Below, one piece after another: positions 8,837 to 19,094 of a DNA stretch of 64,000 bases. The DNA comes from Chroococcidiopsis sp. TS-821 (lineage in GTDB: Bacteria > Cyanobacteriota > Cyanobacteriia > Cyanobacteriales > Chroococcidiopsidaceae). The DNA lies in NCBI RefSeq assembly GCF_002939305.1, contig NZ_MVDI01000007.1, forward strand, positions 186,001 through 250,000, given 5' to 3'. Both the position numbers and the translations under genes were made by a program. The first letter of the stretch is position 1, and each line of letters opens with the position of its first letter. The notes beneath the pieces were generated by a model. It made no database searches, had not been told where the DNA came from, and saw only the letters and a list, made by a program, of their open reading frames with translations.

Positions 8837-9093
8837 GGTGAACCTCCTAAGTAGTACTATTAGCTTTAAGGTTTATATGTGAATCAGCAGAAAAGCAGGG
8901 GTACAAGGGTGCAGGGGAGAGTAGAGAATTATAAAATCCAGCTTGTACAAGAGCAAAGCTTTTTGTGCTTGCAAAATTAGAGAACCCAAGTTCAAAGCAA
9001 AAAACAAGATAAAGATTGCTAGAATTCTTAGTTTTATTTTCTTAACCTTGGCATAACACTGTATTCCTTAATGCATCTTATCAACTTCCTTTC

Positions 9094-9450
9094 CTAATCA
9101 GTCAAGAATGGGGTTTCGAGAAGACCAAATTGCACCAGTAATAGAATAATAACTGTATAAACCGTAGAGGAAATCAAGCCAATTAGTAAATCTTTTTTGA
9201 AATTTCGTTTTGACTGACTGAGAACATCTGTAGCCCCAAATTGCATTAGCAAAAAACCAGCAACGTTAGAAAGCCAGTAGCCTGCTATTGAAAAAGGTAA
9301 AAATAAATCTGTACGAAATAAACTAAAAACATAGCCAATAAAGTAGGCAATAGGTAGATTAAAAAACAAATCATTCCACCACGATAGCGGTGACAGCATA
9401 TATCCCAAAATGAAGACCAAGCTGCCTCTAAGCTTATTTAACATTAACAA
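9094..9450 (-). CDS. Small hydrophobic membrane protein, unknown function
   Basis: 118 aa with about three to four hydrophobic segments (roughly 8-20, 30-45, 52-72 and 90-112) and a short basic loop SKRNFKKD before the last one. I do not recognise the family. It is located between mgtE and a sensor kinase on the same strand, with 40 nt to the kinase stop, so it may be the last gene of that unit. Confidence 0.6.
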   Translation of the reverse strand: MLMLNKLRGSLVFILGYMLSPLSWWNDLFFNLPIAYFIGYVFSLFRTDLFLPFSIAGYWLSNVAGFLLMQFGATDVLSQSKRNFKKDLLIGLISSTVYTVIILLLVQFGLLETPFLTD

Positions 9451-9489
9451 CGACCTTCTTGTGACAAGAAAACAATAAGTTTAGTAGGG

Positions 9490-10761
9490 TTAAAGCGGTA
9501 ATTTGATTGTAAAAGTAGACCCCTGAGTGTAGGTACTGCTAACACTAATTTGCCCGCCATGTGCTTCGACAAGTTGCTGAGCGATCGCAAGTCCTAAGCC
9601 AAATCCACCGTTTTTCCGAGCGCGTTCGGTATCTACGCGATAAAACCGTTCAAACACGTGCGGTAAATCTTCTGCAGGAATACCGATGCCACTATCTTCG
9701 ACTTCAATAACTGCCCAACGCGATTGGGTAGTAAGACGTAACTGAATTTTGCCGCCAGATGGAGTATACTTGAAGGCATTATCGAGCAAGTTCATAACGG
9801 CTTGCTGAATCAAACTGGCATCGCCAACGACTTTAACTGGATACGATGGAAAGTCGGTTGTAAAATTAAGTGTATCTGCTTTGTGTTCAATTTGACGACG
9901 TGCTAACGCTTGTAACAGTTGAGTTAAATCGATTTCCTGCAAGGCTTCAGGCGCTATTGTTCCCTGCTGTCGAGCGAGTAATAACAAATTACTGACTAGG
10001 TTGCTCATTGATTTGGCAACTTCAACAATTTTCTCTAGACGCAGCCGTTGCCCAGCAGGATCTGCTGAAAGTAACCCGACTTGTGCATTGCTTAAAATCG
10101 CGGCTAAGGGCGTACGTAATTCATGCGAAGCATCAGCCGTGAAGCGCTGTAGTTGGAAGTAAGCCTGACGAATTGGCTGCATCGCCAATCCTCCCAAAAA
10201 CCAACCTGCCAGTGCAATGATAAAGATTGTGATTGGGACTGCTAGAGCTAAAAACAATCGTAGTTGACTCAGTGAATTTTGGGCTGCGGCTAAAGAGGTT
10301 GCAATTTGGAGATAGCCAATGACTGTCCCATTTTTCTCAACGGCTAAAGTCACTTGACGCAGCCAGGGCTGAAATCGCGTTTGCGCTGCTAAGTCATCAG
10401 TGTCTTTGAGCGTGTGAAAACCGACCTCTGATGTGAGTTGTGGTGGTGGGGGAGCGCCAAAAAAACGAACAATTTGCTTTTGCGAGTTATACCACCGAGC
10501 GTAGACTAACTCGGTATCCACAGGTAAAGGACTATTGCCTAGCCAAGGGACGTTGTCTAGATCTATACGCTGCTGTCCTTGTTCGTAACGATAATCAATA
10601 TTAGCCGCGATCGCGCGCGTTTTTTTGTAAAGTAGGCGATCGACAACTTCAAGTTCGTCTTCGACTTCTTGATAATACACAACCGCAGCAAAAATGACGA
10701 GAATACTGCCCATTGAGAGCGTAAACCAACGCGCTAAATTTCGACGACTGCGATTGAACAT
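9490..10761 (-). CDS. Sensor histidine kinase (RppB/NrsS-like)
   Basis: A 423-aa membrane kinase. Two transmembrane segments (about 12-28 and 169-193) enclose a periplasmic sensor region. The H box [14 protein letters not shown] (His near 216) follows, then the N box [11 protein letters not shown], the G1 box VEDSGIGIP, the F region FERFYRV and the G2 box [10 protein letters not shown]. No clear HAMP domain is visible. Architecture and gene context resemble cyanobacterial RppB/NrsS, which senses metal or redox state, but the stimulus here is inferred only. Its likely response regulator lies 1.3 kb upstream on the same strand, beyond an antisense MFS gene. Confidence 0.9.
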   Translation of the reverse strand: MFNRSRRNLARWFTLSMGSILVIFAAVVYYQEVEDELEVVDRLLYKKTRAIAANIDYRYEQGQQRIDLDNVPWLGNSPLPVDTELVYARWYNSQKQIVRFFGAPPPPQLTSEVGFHTLKDTDDLAAQTRFQPWLRQVTLAVEKNGTVIGYLQIATSLAAAQNSLSQLRLFLALAVPITIFIIALAGWFLGGLAMQPIRQAYFQLQRFTADASHELRTPLAAILSNAQVGLLSADPAGQRLRLEKIVEVAKSMSNLVSNLLLLARQQGTIAPEALQEIDLTQLLQALARRQIEHKADTLNFTTDFPSYPVKVVGDASLIQQAVMNLLDNAFKYTPSGGKIQLRLTTQSRWAVIEVEDSGIGIPAEDLPHVFERFYRVDTERARKNGGFGLGLAIAQQLVEAHGGQISVSSTYTQGSTFTIKLPL

Positions 10762-10879
10762 TAACTAGATTTTCGCGAATTCTTGACAAAAACTTGCAGT
10801 TATTATTAGATAACCTCAACAGTTAGCTAAGAGGTTGTATTTTTCCTATGATATACTTTCTGACTCAGAGTTTCGGGCA

Positions 10880-12031
10880 ATGAGAACCACCTCAAATGCC
10901 CTCAAATTTGTCATTCTATTAGGTATTGTGAGTTTATGTGCTGATGCGACTTATGAGGGTGGACGGAGCATTGCAGGCGCATATCTTAATGTATTAGGTG
11001 CGAGTGGAGCAATTGTCGGATTAGTCGCAGGCGCAGGCGAGTTAATAGGTTATGCACTGCGGCTGGTCACCGGGTATCTCAGCGATCGCACGCAGCAGTA
11101 TTGGGGAATCACCACTCTAGGATATGCGATTAATACCCTCGCAATTCCACTATTAGCCCTGACAGGGCGCTGGGAAACAGCTGCAGCACTTTTAATTGCC
11201 GAACGCGCAGGGAGAGCGGTACGATCTCCGCCACGCGATGTCTTATTATCACACGCTGCAACGCAAGTCGGTGGAGGCTTTGGCTTTGGCTTGCACGAAG
11301 CTTTGGATCAAATCGGAGCCGTCGCCGGACCACTTGCTGTTGCTGGAGTTCTTGCTTGGCAACAAAGTTATCAACAAAGTTTTGCAATTCTACTCGTTCC
11401 AGCTTTGATGGGATTAGGCGTGCTACTTGTAACGCAACGACGCTACCCAAATCCACGTGAATTTGAAGCAAAAACGATCGAACTAACGGGTGTAGGTTTA
11501 CCCCGTCGTTTCTGGATTTACTTAGCTGGTGTGATGCTCATCGCTTTTGGTTTTGCTGACTTTCCGCTGATTGCATTCCATTGGCAAAATACAGGATTGA
11601 TACAAACGACAACTATCCCGTTGTTTTATGCTGTTGCTATGGGAATGGATGCGATCGCCGCGTTAGTTTTGGGGAGATTGTTTGACCGCTATGGTGTTGT
11701 GGTCTTCGTTTTCGCCGTCGTGTTGTCTGCACTTTTTGCACCTTTAACTTTTTTGGGTAATCCTCCGTTAGCACTGTTAGGTATGGCACTATGGGGGATC
11801 GGTATGGGCGCGCAAGAATCGATTATGAAGGCGATCGTTGCCGCAATGGTTCCTACAATGCAACGAGGTTCTGCGTTTGGCATCTTTTACCTGTGCTATG
11901 GTTTGGCGTGGTTTCTTGGTAGTGCGTTAATGGGACTACTCTACGATCGCTCGGTTATCTTAGTGGTAGGTTTTGCCGTTGCCTTTCAATTTGCTGCTGT
12001 TCCCGCAATTACATCAGTGATTCGGCGATAA
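10880..12031 (+). CDS. MFS transporter
   Basis: A 383-aa twelve-helix major facilitator. The N terminus NALKFVILLGIVSLCADATYEGGRSI and the loop GYLSDRTQQYWG fit the MFS motif between helices 2 and 3. A second domain starts near residue 205 after the loop NPREFEAKTIEL. I chose ATG 10880 because the hydrophobic first helix starts right after it; a TTG at 10835 would add 15 polar residues. It is divergent from the kinase gene (118 nt between starts) and converges on the response regulator gene with only 9 nt between stops. This suggests an efflux function linked to the two-component system; the substrate is unknown. Confidence 0.85.
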   Translation: MRTTSNALKFVILLGIVSLCADATYEGGRSIAGAYLNVLGASGAIVGLVAGAGELIGYALRLVTGYLSDRTQQYWGITTLGYAINTLAIPLLALTGRWETAAALLIAERAGRAVRSPPRDVLLSHAATQVGGGFGFGLHEALDQIGAVAGPLAVAGVLAWQQSYQQSFAILLVPALMGLGVLLVTQRRYPNPREFEAKTIELTGVGLPRRFWIYLAGVMLIAFGFADFPLIAFHWQNTGLIQTTTIPLFYAVAMGMDAIAALVLGRLFDRYGVVVFVFAVVLSALFAPLTFLGNPPLALLGMALWGIGMGAQESIMKAIVAAMVPTMQRGSAFGIFYLCYGLAWFLGSALMGLLYDRSVILVVGFAVAFQFAAVPAITSVIRR

Positions 12032-12040
12032 ATTTGGTAA

Positions 12041-12733
12041 TTACTCTTTGGTAAGGTCTTCTTCTGGTGGATTCAAGCGATATCCCATACCATAAATTGT
12101 TTCGATCCAATCGGCGGCATTAATCGTTTGTAACCGTTGGCGAAGGCGGCGCACTAAGGTTGTTACCGCGTTGCTTTCGGGTTCTGTACCCCATTCCCAT
12201 AACGCTTCTTCGATTTGATCGCGGGTAAGTACCTGACGCGGATGACGAAAGAAGTATTCTAGTAGCTGAAATTCTCGTGTAGATAGTTGCACAACTGTAT
12301 TATTCCGTTCGACGGCGAGACTATTGAGGTGCAATTGCAAATCTGCCATACGCAGTGTATCTCCCTGCCATAGTGGCGATCGCCTGCCTAAAGCCCGCAC
12401 TCGCGCTAAAAGTTCTACAATGTCTGTCGGCTTGACTAAGTAGTCATCTGCACCCGCATCCAAACCTGTGACTTTATCGGCTGTCGTATCTTTGGCTGTG
12501 AGCATCAATACAGGAGCCGTTTTACCCGCCTGACGAAACTGTTGACATAAACTTAAACCGCTAACGCGTGGTAGTAACCAATCTAAAATGAGTAAATCGT
12601 ATTCTTTTTGCGACAACAGCCACTGTGCAGTTTCACCATCCTCAACACCATCAACAATATGTCCAGCTTGCGACAAAGCAGCATATAGTGGTTCTAATTG
12701 CGCGGGGTCATCTTCTACAAGTAAGATTCTCAT
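12041..12733 (-). CDS. OmpR-type response regulator (RppA/NrsR-like)
   Basis: A 230-aa regulator. The receiver domain has LLVEDDPAQ near the N terminus, phospho-acceptor Asp in LLILDWLLPR, the Thr switch in MLTAKD and the Lys in DYLVKP. A winged-helix effector domain follows (STREFQLLEYFFRHP, RRLRQRL, GMGYRL). ATG 12733 is chosen because the receiver fold begins there; an 18-residue upstream extension is non-homologous. It ends in PPEEDLTKE, similar in style to RppA/NrsR proteins. Its cognate kinase is probably the gene at 9490-10761, on the same strand but separated by the antisense MFS gene. Confidence 0.9.
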   Translation of the reverse strand: MRILLVEDDPAQLEPLYAALSQAGHIVDGVEDGETAQWLLSQKEYDLLILDWLLPRVSGLSLCQQFRQAGKTAPVLMLTAKDTTADKVTGLDAGADDYLVKPTDIVELLARVRALGRRSPLWQGDTLRMADLQLHLNSLAVERNNTVVQLSTREFQLLEYFFRHPRQVLTRDQIEEALWEWGTEPESNAVTTLVRRLRQRLQTINAADWIETIYGMGYRLNPPEEDLTKE

Positions 12734-12823
12734 ACAGCGCGATCGCCTACGAATGATGCTCATAGTAGAAAAGCTACACTCCAGCACGCGTCTGCCATCG
12801 GCAAGATCCCTCCAGTCCTTCTT

Positions 12824-13225
12824 ATGCGCCGCCGTCTGATTTCACTTCGCTCCTTAAGACCATTGTATTCGCTGGGGCTAGAGTTTTGGCTAGCTCTACC
12901 GCTACTGGGAGGTGCTTTTTGGTTTGCCACGAGTGCGCTAACAGATCGCGTACTAAGTCGTCCTTATGGTACAACGACTCAACTCGAAGCTGATACTCAA
13001 CTTGAAGTTCATCTTTCAGTCACGGTAGTGATGATTTATGCGGAAATCAACCAGCAGCAAGGTTTTACTAAAGTTGAAGTCTTGACGAAAAATTCTGTAC
13101 TAAAAAAATTAGATTTCATTTTTCCTGTTACTGACTTTCATCAAATCGAGACGACAATCGCATCTGAACTTGGACTGTCACGCGAAAATGTGCGCAGATT
13201 AGTGCGCTATCAAGTCAAAACTTAG
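12824..13225 (+). CDS. Membrane-anchored hypothetical protein
   Basis: 133 aa: a basic N terminus, one hydrophobic helix (about 19-41) and a polar, probably extracytoplasmic domain with alternating beta-like segments (VHLSVTVVMIYAEI, KVEVLTKN) ending in ELGLSRENVRRLVRYQVK. I do not recognise the family. It is divergent from the response regulator gene with about 90 nt between starts, so shared regulation is plausible. A purine-rich ribosome site is not obvious. Confidence 0.55.
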   Translation: MRRRLISLRSLRPLYSLGLEFWLALPLLGGAFWFATSALTDRVLSRPYGTTTQLEADTQLEVHLSVTVVMIYAEINQQQGFTKVEVLTKNSVLKKLDFIFPVTDFHQIETTIASELGLSRENVRRLVRYQVKT

Positions 13226-13326
13226 ACAAGGATTTAGAGCTTTTACGACTAAGTGAAGATGATTGACTGCAACTGAACAAGGTAAAAAATCATCAGTTCA
13301 CACTTCATCCAGATTTTTCTAAAAAG

Positions 13327-14721
13327 ATGACAGCTAGCAACATGAGCCATGAATTAATGCGAGAGGCAAGAGAATTATTAGATAAATCACTTCTGTATTA
13401 TCAAGGGCGTCCAGTTGGTACAGTTGCGGCAAACGATCCTGATATGGAAGCACTCAATTATGACCAGTGCTTTGTACGCGATTTCGTTGTTTCCGCGATC
13501 GCTTTCTTAACTGAAGGACAATTTGAGATTGTGCGTGATTTCTTACTTGTAACGCTACACCTCCAAAGTCATGAAAAGCAAATGGATGGCTTTAGCCCAG
13601 GACCTGGATTGATGCCTGCAAGTTTTAAAGTAGAACACATTGATGGTGAAGAACGCTTAGTTGCTGATTTTGGCGAACACGCGATCGCCCGCGTTCCCCC
13701 AGTTGATTGCTGTTTGTGGTGGATTTTGATATTACGCGCCTACGCTAAAGCAACCGGAGATTGGGCGCTAGCGCATCAAGCTGATTTTCAAGAAGGAATC
13801 AAACTTATTCTCGACTTGTGTTTGGTACATCGGTTTGCGATGTATCCGACGATGCTAGTTCCCGATGGCGCTTTTATGATTGACCGTCGCATGGGTGTTT
13901 ACGGTCATCCTTTAGAAATTCAAGTTTTATTTTATGCGGCGTTACGTGCGGCAAAAGAGTTACTTCTACCTGATAACAATGGTGACGAGTATCTTGAGGC
14001 TGTAAAACATCGTCTAGGTACGTTAGGTTATCACGTACGCGAATATTACTGGCTAAATCTGCAACGATTAAATGAAATTTATCGTTTTTCTGGTGATGAA
14101 TTTGGTCAAGAAGTTGCCAATAAATTTAATATTTATGCTGATTCAATTCCACCTTGGTTAACCGAATGGTTACCAGAAAATGGCGGTTATTTAGCAGGTA
14201 ATTTAGGACCTGGCTGGATGGATTTTCGCTTTTTTGCTTTGGGAAACTTGATGGCAATTTTAATTTCATTAGCCAGCGAAGAAGAAGCGCAACAAATCAT
14301 GAATTTGATTGAAGCCTGTTGGCACGATTTAGTCGGATATATGCCGATGAAAATCTGTTTTCCTGCGGTTGAAGGTGCTGACTGGCGAATTATTACTGGA
14401 TGCGATCCCAAAAATAGACCTTGGTCGTATCACAATGGCGGAAACTGGCCGATTTTACTCTGGATGTTAACCGCGGCAGCAATAAAAACAAATCGCCAAG
14501 AAATTGCCCAAAAAGCGATCGCAGTCGCAGAGGAACGTTTAGGTAAAGATTGCTGGCCTGAATACTACGATGGTAAAAATGGACGGTTAATTGGTAAAGA
14601 ATCACGAAGATATCAAACCTGGAGTATTGCTGGATATTTAGCCGCAAAAGATCTTCTGGCTAATCCAGCAAATCTCAATCTCATCAGTTTTGACGAAAAT
14701 CCTGAATTTATACCGAGTTAA
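13327..14721 (+). CDS. invA: Neutral/alkaline invertase, GH100 family
   Basis: A 464-aa cytosolic beta-fructofuranosidase that hydrolyses sucrose to glucose and fructose. Conserved blocks of GH100 enzymes are visible: [23 protein letters not shown] near the N terminus (about 27-50), [41 protein letters not shown] (with the catalytic acid Asp) and [14 protein letters not shown] (with the second catalytic Glu, about 425). Length equals known cyanobacterial InvA. ATG 13327 or the Met at residue 6 are both possible starts. It is monocistronic and convergent with the J-protein gene. Confidence 0.95.
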   Translation: MTASNMSHELMREARELLDKSLLYYQGRPVGTVAANDPDMEALNYDQCFVRDFVVSAIAFLTEGQFEIVRDFLLVTLHLQSHEKQMDGFSPGPGLMPASFKVEHIDGEERLVADFGEHAIARVPPVDCCLWWILILRAYAKATGDWALAHQADFQEGIKLILDLCLVHRFAMYPTMLVPDGAFMIDRRMGVYGHPLEIQVLFYAALRAAKELLLPDNNGDEYLEAVKHRLGTLGYHVREYYWLNLQRLNEIYRFSGDEFGQEVANKFNIYADSIPPWLTEWLPENGGYLAGNLGPGWMDFRFFALGNLMAILISLASEEEAQQIMNLIEACWHDLVGYMPMKICFPAVEGADWRIITGCDPKNRPWSYHNGGNWPILLWMLTAAAIKTNRQEIAQKAIAVAEERLGKDCWPEYYDGKNGRLIGKESRRYQTWSIAGYLAAKDLLANPANLNLISFDENPEFIPS

Positions 14722-14776
14722 ACAAATAATGTTATTAATATTATTAAGCTTGTAGAGCAGTAGAATTTCACAAAAA

Positions 14777-16293
<1,517 letters not shown>

Positions 16294-16376
16294 GGTTAGG
16301 GCTAGTTTGGACAGCACTGAAGGAAGCGTACGCGTACAAAGGTTGTCTCCAAAAAACGCATTTACAAAACAATAGT

Positions 16377-16426
16377 TCTGAGCTTCTCCTAGCCCATACT
16401 TCGATCCCTATAGGGTAAAGCTCAGA
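16377..16426. other. Nine-bp inverted repeat after tocopherol cyclase gene
   Basis: TCTGAGCTT (16377-16385) and AAGCTCAGA (16418-16426) are exact inverted repeats just upstream of the bidirectional terminator. Possibly an additional 3'-end structure; no other role is visible. Confidence 0.35.
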
Positions 16427-16434
16427 GTTGTTCA

Positions 16435-16467
16435 AAAAAAAGAAAGTCCGCATCGTAGCGGACTTTT
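16435..16467. terminator. Bidirectional intrinsic terminator
   Basis: AAAGTCCGC (16443-16451) pairs with GCGGACTTT (16458-16466) around a 6-nt loop. On the plus strand TTTT follows; on the minus strand the stem is followed by TTTCTTTTTTTT. It can therefore end both the tocopherol cyclase transcript and the convergent Pro/Thr-rich protein transcript. Confidence 0.88.
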
Positions 16468-16506
16468 CATCTAAAAGGGGAAGGAGATGTTGGAGGGTCT
16501 TAAAAA

Positions 16507-17244
16507 TTACTGCGGCTGACCACAAGCTTGTTGGGCTTGGATTCTTTCTCGAGTCGCTCCTCCGCTAGGGCTTGCCATAGGAATAGGTTCGCACGCTACA
16601 GTATCAGAGCTACTTGGACTGGTAGTCGTTGCGTCTGGAGTTGGGTTCGTAGAACTATCGGGCGTTGTTGTCGAGTCTTCGGTTTCAGGAGTCGCAGGTG
16701 TTGTCCCAGCATCCGGTGTTGTAGGCTCAGAACCTGGCGTTGTCATGCCGTCTGGTGTTGTTGTGGCATCTGGTGTAGAAGGCGTGACCGATCCGTCCGG
16801 AGTCGCAGGTGTTGTCCCAGCATCCGGTGTTGTAGGCTCAGAACCTGGCGTTGTCATGCCGTCTGGCGATGTTGTGGCATCTGGTGTAGAAGGCGTGACC
16901 GATCCGTCCGGAGTCGCAGGTGTTGTCCCAGCATCCGGTGTTGTTGCATCAGGAGCAGGAAGCGTAGAATCATTAGACTCAGGAGTTGTTCCGGTATCAG
17001 GAGCTGTTGGAGTGCCCGGTGTAGGAGAGGTTATGGAACCATCAGGACTTGGAGTCGTGGTGCCAGGATTAGGGCTTGTACCAGTGCCAGGAGGAGTTGT
17101 GGAGGCATCCGGTGCAGGAATTGTGGTCGGTGTTTCTTCCAATTGAGCCTGCAACATCAGTTCTTTTGGTCTTGCTTCTACAGTGACACTGCTTGCTATC
17201 AAAAAAGCAAGAACAGAACTACTTGTCAAAAGTTGCTTGAGCAT
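16507..17244 (-). CDS. Secreted Pro/Thr-rich tandem-repeat protein
   Basis: 245 aa. A signal peptide is visible (KQLLTSSSVLAFLIASSVTVEARP). The rest is a low-complexity region rich in Thr, Pro, Asp and Ser, built from units such as TTPDAGTTPATPDGSVTPST. The central part is a 37-residue tandem repeat encoded by 111-bp DNA repeats. The C terminus has two Cys (VACEP, QQACGQPQ). ATG 17244 has GGGAG nine bases upstream; the longer frame to 17325 adds a non-signal extension. The protein is likely exported and disordered or mucin-like; function is unknown. Repeat number may vary between strains. Confidence 0.7.
   Translation of the reverse strand: MLKQLLTSSSVLAFLIASSVTVEARPKELMLQAQLEETPTTIPAPDASTTPPGTGTSPNPGTTTPSPDGSITSPTPGTPTAPDTGTTPESNDSTLPAPDATTPDAGTTPATPDGSVTPSTPDATTSPDGMTTPGSEPTTPDAGTTPATPDGSVTPSTPDATTTPDGMTTPGSEPTTPDAGTTPATPETEDSTTTPDSSTNPTPDATTTSPSSSDTVACEPIPMASPSGGATRERIQAQQACGQPQ
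16688..16950. repeat. 111-bp tandem DNA repeat (2 full + 1 partial copy)
   Basis: Copies begin at 16688, 16799 and 16910, each with GGAGTCGCAGGTGTTGTCCC. The first two are nearly identical over 111 bp; one difference is GGTGTTGTT against GGCGATGTT. The third copy diverges after about 40 bp. The period is a multiple of three, so it encodes in-frame 37-residue protein repeats. Confidence 0.92.
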
Positions 17245-17598
17245 TTCGGTTGTCTCCCTAGTATTTGCCTGCCTTGCCAGAAATTGGGAATGACGGCTTA
17301 GCACGGCACCTCTAAGTTGGATCAATTCCTAGTACCTTAATGCAATTTCCGAATTATGCATACCGAAGGTTTTTGGCAAACTATCAAGTAGCAAAAAATA
17401 CTAGTAGTAAGTTAAACATTGAGTAGCTTTCGCTGTTGAATACAACTGTGAAGTTAATTTACTTACTAAATTTTTGTATTAAAAAATGCATTTTTCTCAA
17501 AAAAGTCTTAAGAAAAGATTAGAAAAACAAATGACTTATACCTGCTATCGATAAAAATTTTCTTAGTAGTTGGTTAGGACTATAATGGTTAAAAAAAT

Positions 17599-17943
17599 GG
17601 GGCTGTAGCTCAGCAGGATAGAGCGAGCGCCTCCTGATATATCGGGCATCATAAGGGAAACCTTATGTATGAATGCGGTCAAAGTCGGTGAATCCTAAAG
17701 AGCTAGCTGTAGTTGTTGGCATCTATGGAAACACCGAGCCAAGCCCAATGTGTTAGATTCGCGGCTTTAGCTTTGAGATTGCTCTCAATCTAAAATGATG
17801 CGAATCAAACAAGGGAAGGTGTAGAGACTAGACGATCGCCACCTACGAGCTTTTCAGCTTATGGTGAAGGTATAGTCCAGAGAGTGAGGAAACTCACACA
17901 AATCTGAAGCGCTAGGTCGCCGGTTCGAATCTGGCCAGTCCCG
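17599..17943 (+). tRNA. trnR-CCU: tRNA-Arg (CCU) interrupted by a group I intron
   Basis: The 5' exon (17599-17635, 37 nt) runs from the acceptor strand GGGGCTG through D arm GCTC/GAGC to the anticodon loop CTCCT. The 3' exon (17907-17943, 37 nt) gives AAGCGCT, T arm GCCGGTTCGAATCTGGC and acceptor CAGTCCC plus discriminator G. Joining them restores a 74-nt tRNA with anticodon stem AGCGC/GCGCT and loop CTCCTAA, anticodon CCU. No CCA is encoded. It reads the rare arginine codon AGG. Confidence 0.93.
17636..17906 (+). ncRNA. Group I intron in the tRNA-Arg anticodon loop
   Basis: 271 nt with no room for a homing endonuclease. The exon ends in U and the intron ends in G, as group I splicing requires. 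P1 can form between the exon CCU and GGG at about 17645-17647, giving the U-G wobble at the splice site. P2 is CATAAGG-GAAA-CCTTATG. Core elements GAGACTAGACG (R-like) and AAGGTATAGTCC (S-like) are present, and a GTGAG-GAAA-CTCAC hairpin (P9) lies just before the 3' splice site. It resembles the small self-splicing introns known in bacterial tRNA anticodon loops. Confidence 0.9.
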
Positions 17944-17991
17944 TTGCCTGCTAATCTAAATAATCGTGCTGTTGAGTAAATATATAGCTCT

Positions 17992-18585
17992 TTGAGAAAG
18001 CAACGTTATTCGTCCTGGAACAGACGTAAATCTAGAAGTAGGTTCTTTCCATATCTCATGCTGGTGCTACCGCTGATTCTTTTGTGGGGCTACAAAGAAA
18101 TCAAAAGCCAATTAGAGCCACCGCAAGCCATATTAGTGCTTGGTGGTTCTACGAAACGCGAAAAATTTGCTGCGCAATTCGCACGGAAGCATCCTGATAT
18201 TCCCATTTGGATTTCTGGAGGAACTCCAAAAGATTATGCAGAAGGAGTCTTTACTGATGCAGGCATCGATCTCGATCGCTTGCATCTAGATTATCGTGCA
18301 GTAGATACAGTGACAAACTTCACAACATTGGTCGATGAGTTTCAAGCTCAAGGAATTAACAAAATTTATCTAATTACTTCTGACTACCACATGCGCCGCG
18401 CTAGGGTTATCGGCAGTATTGTCTTAGGAAGCCGAGGAGTTGAGTTTGAACCAGTACCTGTACCATCAGGCCAATCTCCTGAACCAGTTGAAAAGGTTCT
18501 AAGAGATGGCGCGAGAGCTTTGCTTTGGTTAACAACTGGGCGGACTGGTGCGTCACTTCCGAGTTTGGGAAGAAGGGAGTCGTGA
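17992..18585 (+). CDS. YdcF-family (DUF218) protein
   Basis: 197 aa. A basic N terminus and one hydrophobic segment (about 19-35) are followed by a DUF218 domain: AILVLGGSTKRE, IWISGGTP, DTVTNFTTLVDE, KIYLITSDYHMRRAR and the C-terminal VPVPSG. DUF218 proteins are membrane-anchored and linked to envelope polysaccharide or vancomycin-type phenotypes, but no reaction is settled. The start is a TTG at 17992 without a strong ribosome site; an ATG at 18058 inside the hydrophobic segment is less likely. Confidence 0.82.
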   Translation: MRKQRYSSWNRRKSRSRFFPYLMLVLPLILLWGYKEIKSQLEPPQAILVLGGSTKREKFAAQFARKHPDIPIWISGGTPKDYAEGVFTDAGIDLDRLHLDYRAVDTVTNFTTLVDEFQAQGINKIYLITSDYHMRRARVIGSIVLGSRGVEFEPVPVPSGQSPEPVEKVLRDGARALLWLTTGRTGASLPSLGRRES

Positions 18586-18684
18586 GTAGTTACTTTTGAG
18601 TGTTGAGTTTTGAATAGATAGAAATACAGTATTCTTCCTCTGCTCCTAAAGCCCCTCTGCGTCCTCTGCTTCCTCTGACTTTTA

Positions 18685-18978
18685 CTAAGCAGGTAATTCC
18701 TGGATGAGAACAAAGGGTTGGACAATTAAGCTATTGAATCGCTTTGTGCGATCGCCGTTCCAGTCTGATATCTGAGTGACTGAGGGTTTGTGAATCAGTT
18801 CGTCGTCAATCCAGCTTTGTACTGATGCTACATTGTCACTCGCCAGTGCGACTCCTACATCGACTAAATCGAGTTGTTCTGCGACAAAAATCACTGCATC
18901 GCGCTGGACGTGAGGAATTAACCAATTCCACTCAGCTTCGTCTAAACATTCTGCTAATTCTGCTCTTAAATCTTGCAT
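18685..18978 (-). CDS. DUF2288 domain protein
   Basis: 97 aa covering the whole DUF2288 family: LRAELAECLDEAEWNWLIPHVQRDAVIFV, then DLVDVGVALASD, WIDDELIHKPS and the C-terminal RFNSLIVQPFVLIQE. The family is small and cytosolic, widespread in cyanobacteria and gammaproteobacteria; function is unknown. It converges on the DUF218 gene. Confidence 0.85.
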   Translation of the reverse strand: MQDLRAELAECLDEAEWNWLIPHVQRDAVIFVAEQLDLVDVGVALASDNVASVQSWIDDELIHKPSVTQISDWNGDRTKRFNSLIVQPFVLIQELPA

Positions 18979-19016
18979 TATTTAAAAGTTATGTGCGTTT
19001 GTGCTTATATTTTAAC

Positions 19017-19043
19017 GTTGGTAACTGGTAATTGGTCATTGCC
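19017..19043. repeat. Dispersed GGTAAT/ATTACC-type repeat
   Basis: GTTGGTAACTGGTAATTGGTC: degenerate heptamer units of the same type as those at 42.6-47.2 kb. It lies upstream of the DUF2288 gene. Confidence 0.6.
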
Positions 19044-19094
19044 TCATGTTAGGTGATAACAAATTTTTTATTACCTCTTACCCTCTTTACCTAT

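Noticed and set aside
8837-9093. M-box magnesium riboswitch upstream of mgtE
   Set aside because: No M-box consensus; the region is AT-rich and unstructured by eye.
16528-17301. Long open frame (257 codons) opposite the Pro/Thr-rich gene, rich in Cys and Arg
   Set aside because: It is the complement of the repeat; the minus-strand frame has a signal peptide and ribosome site, this one has neither.
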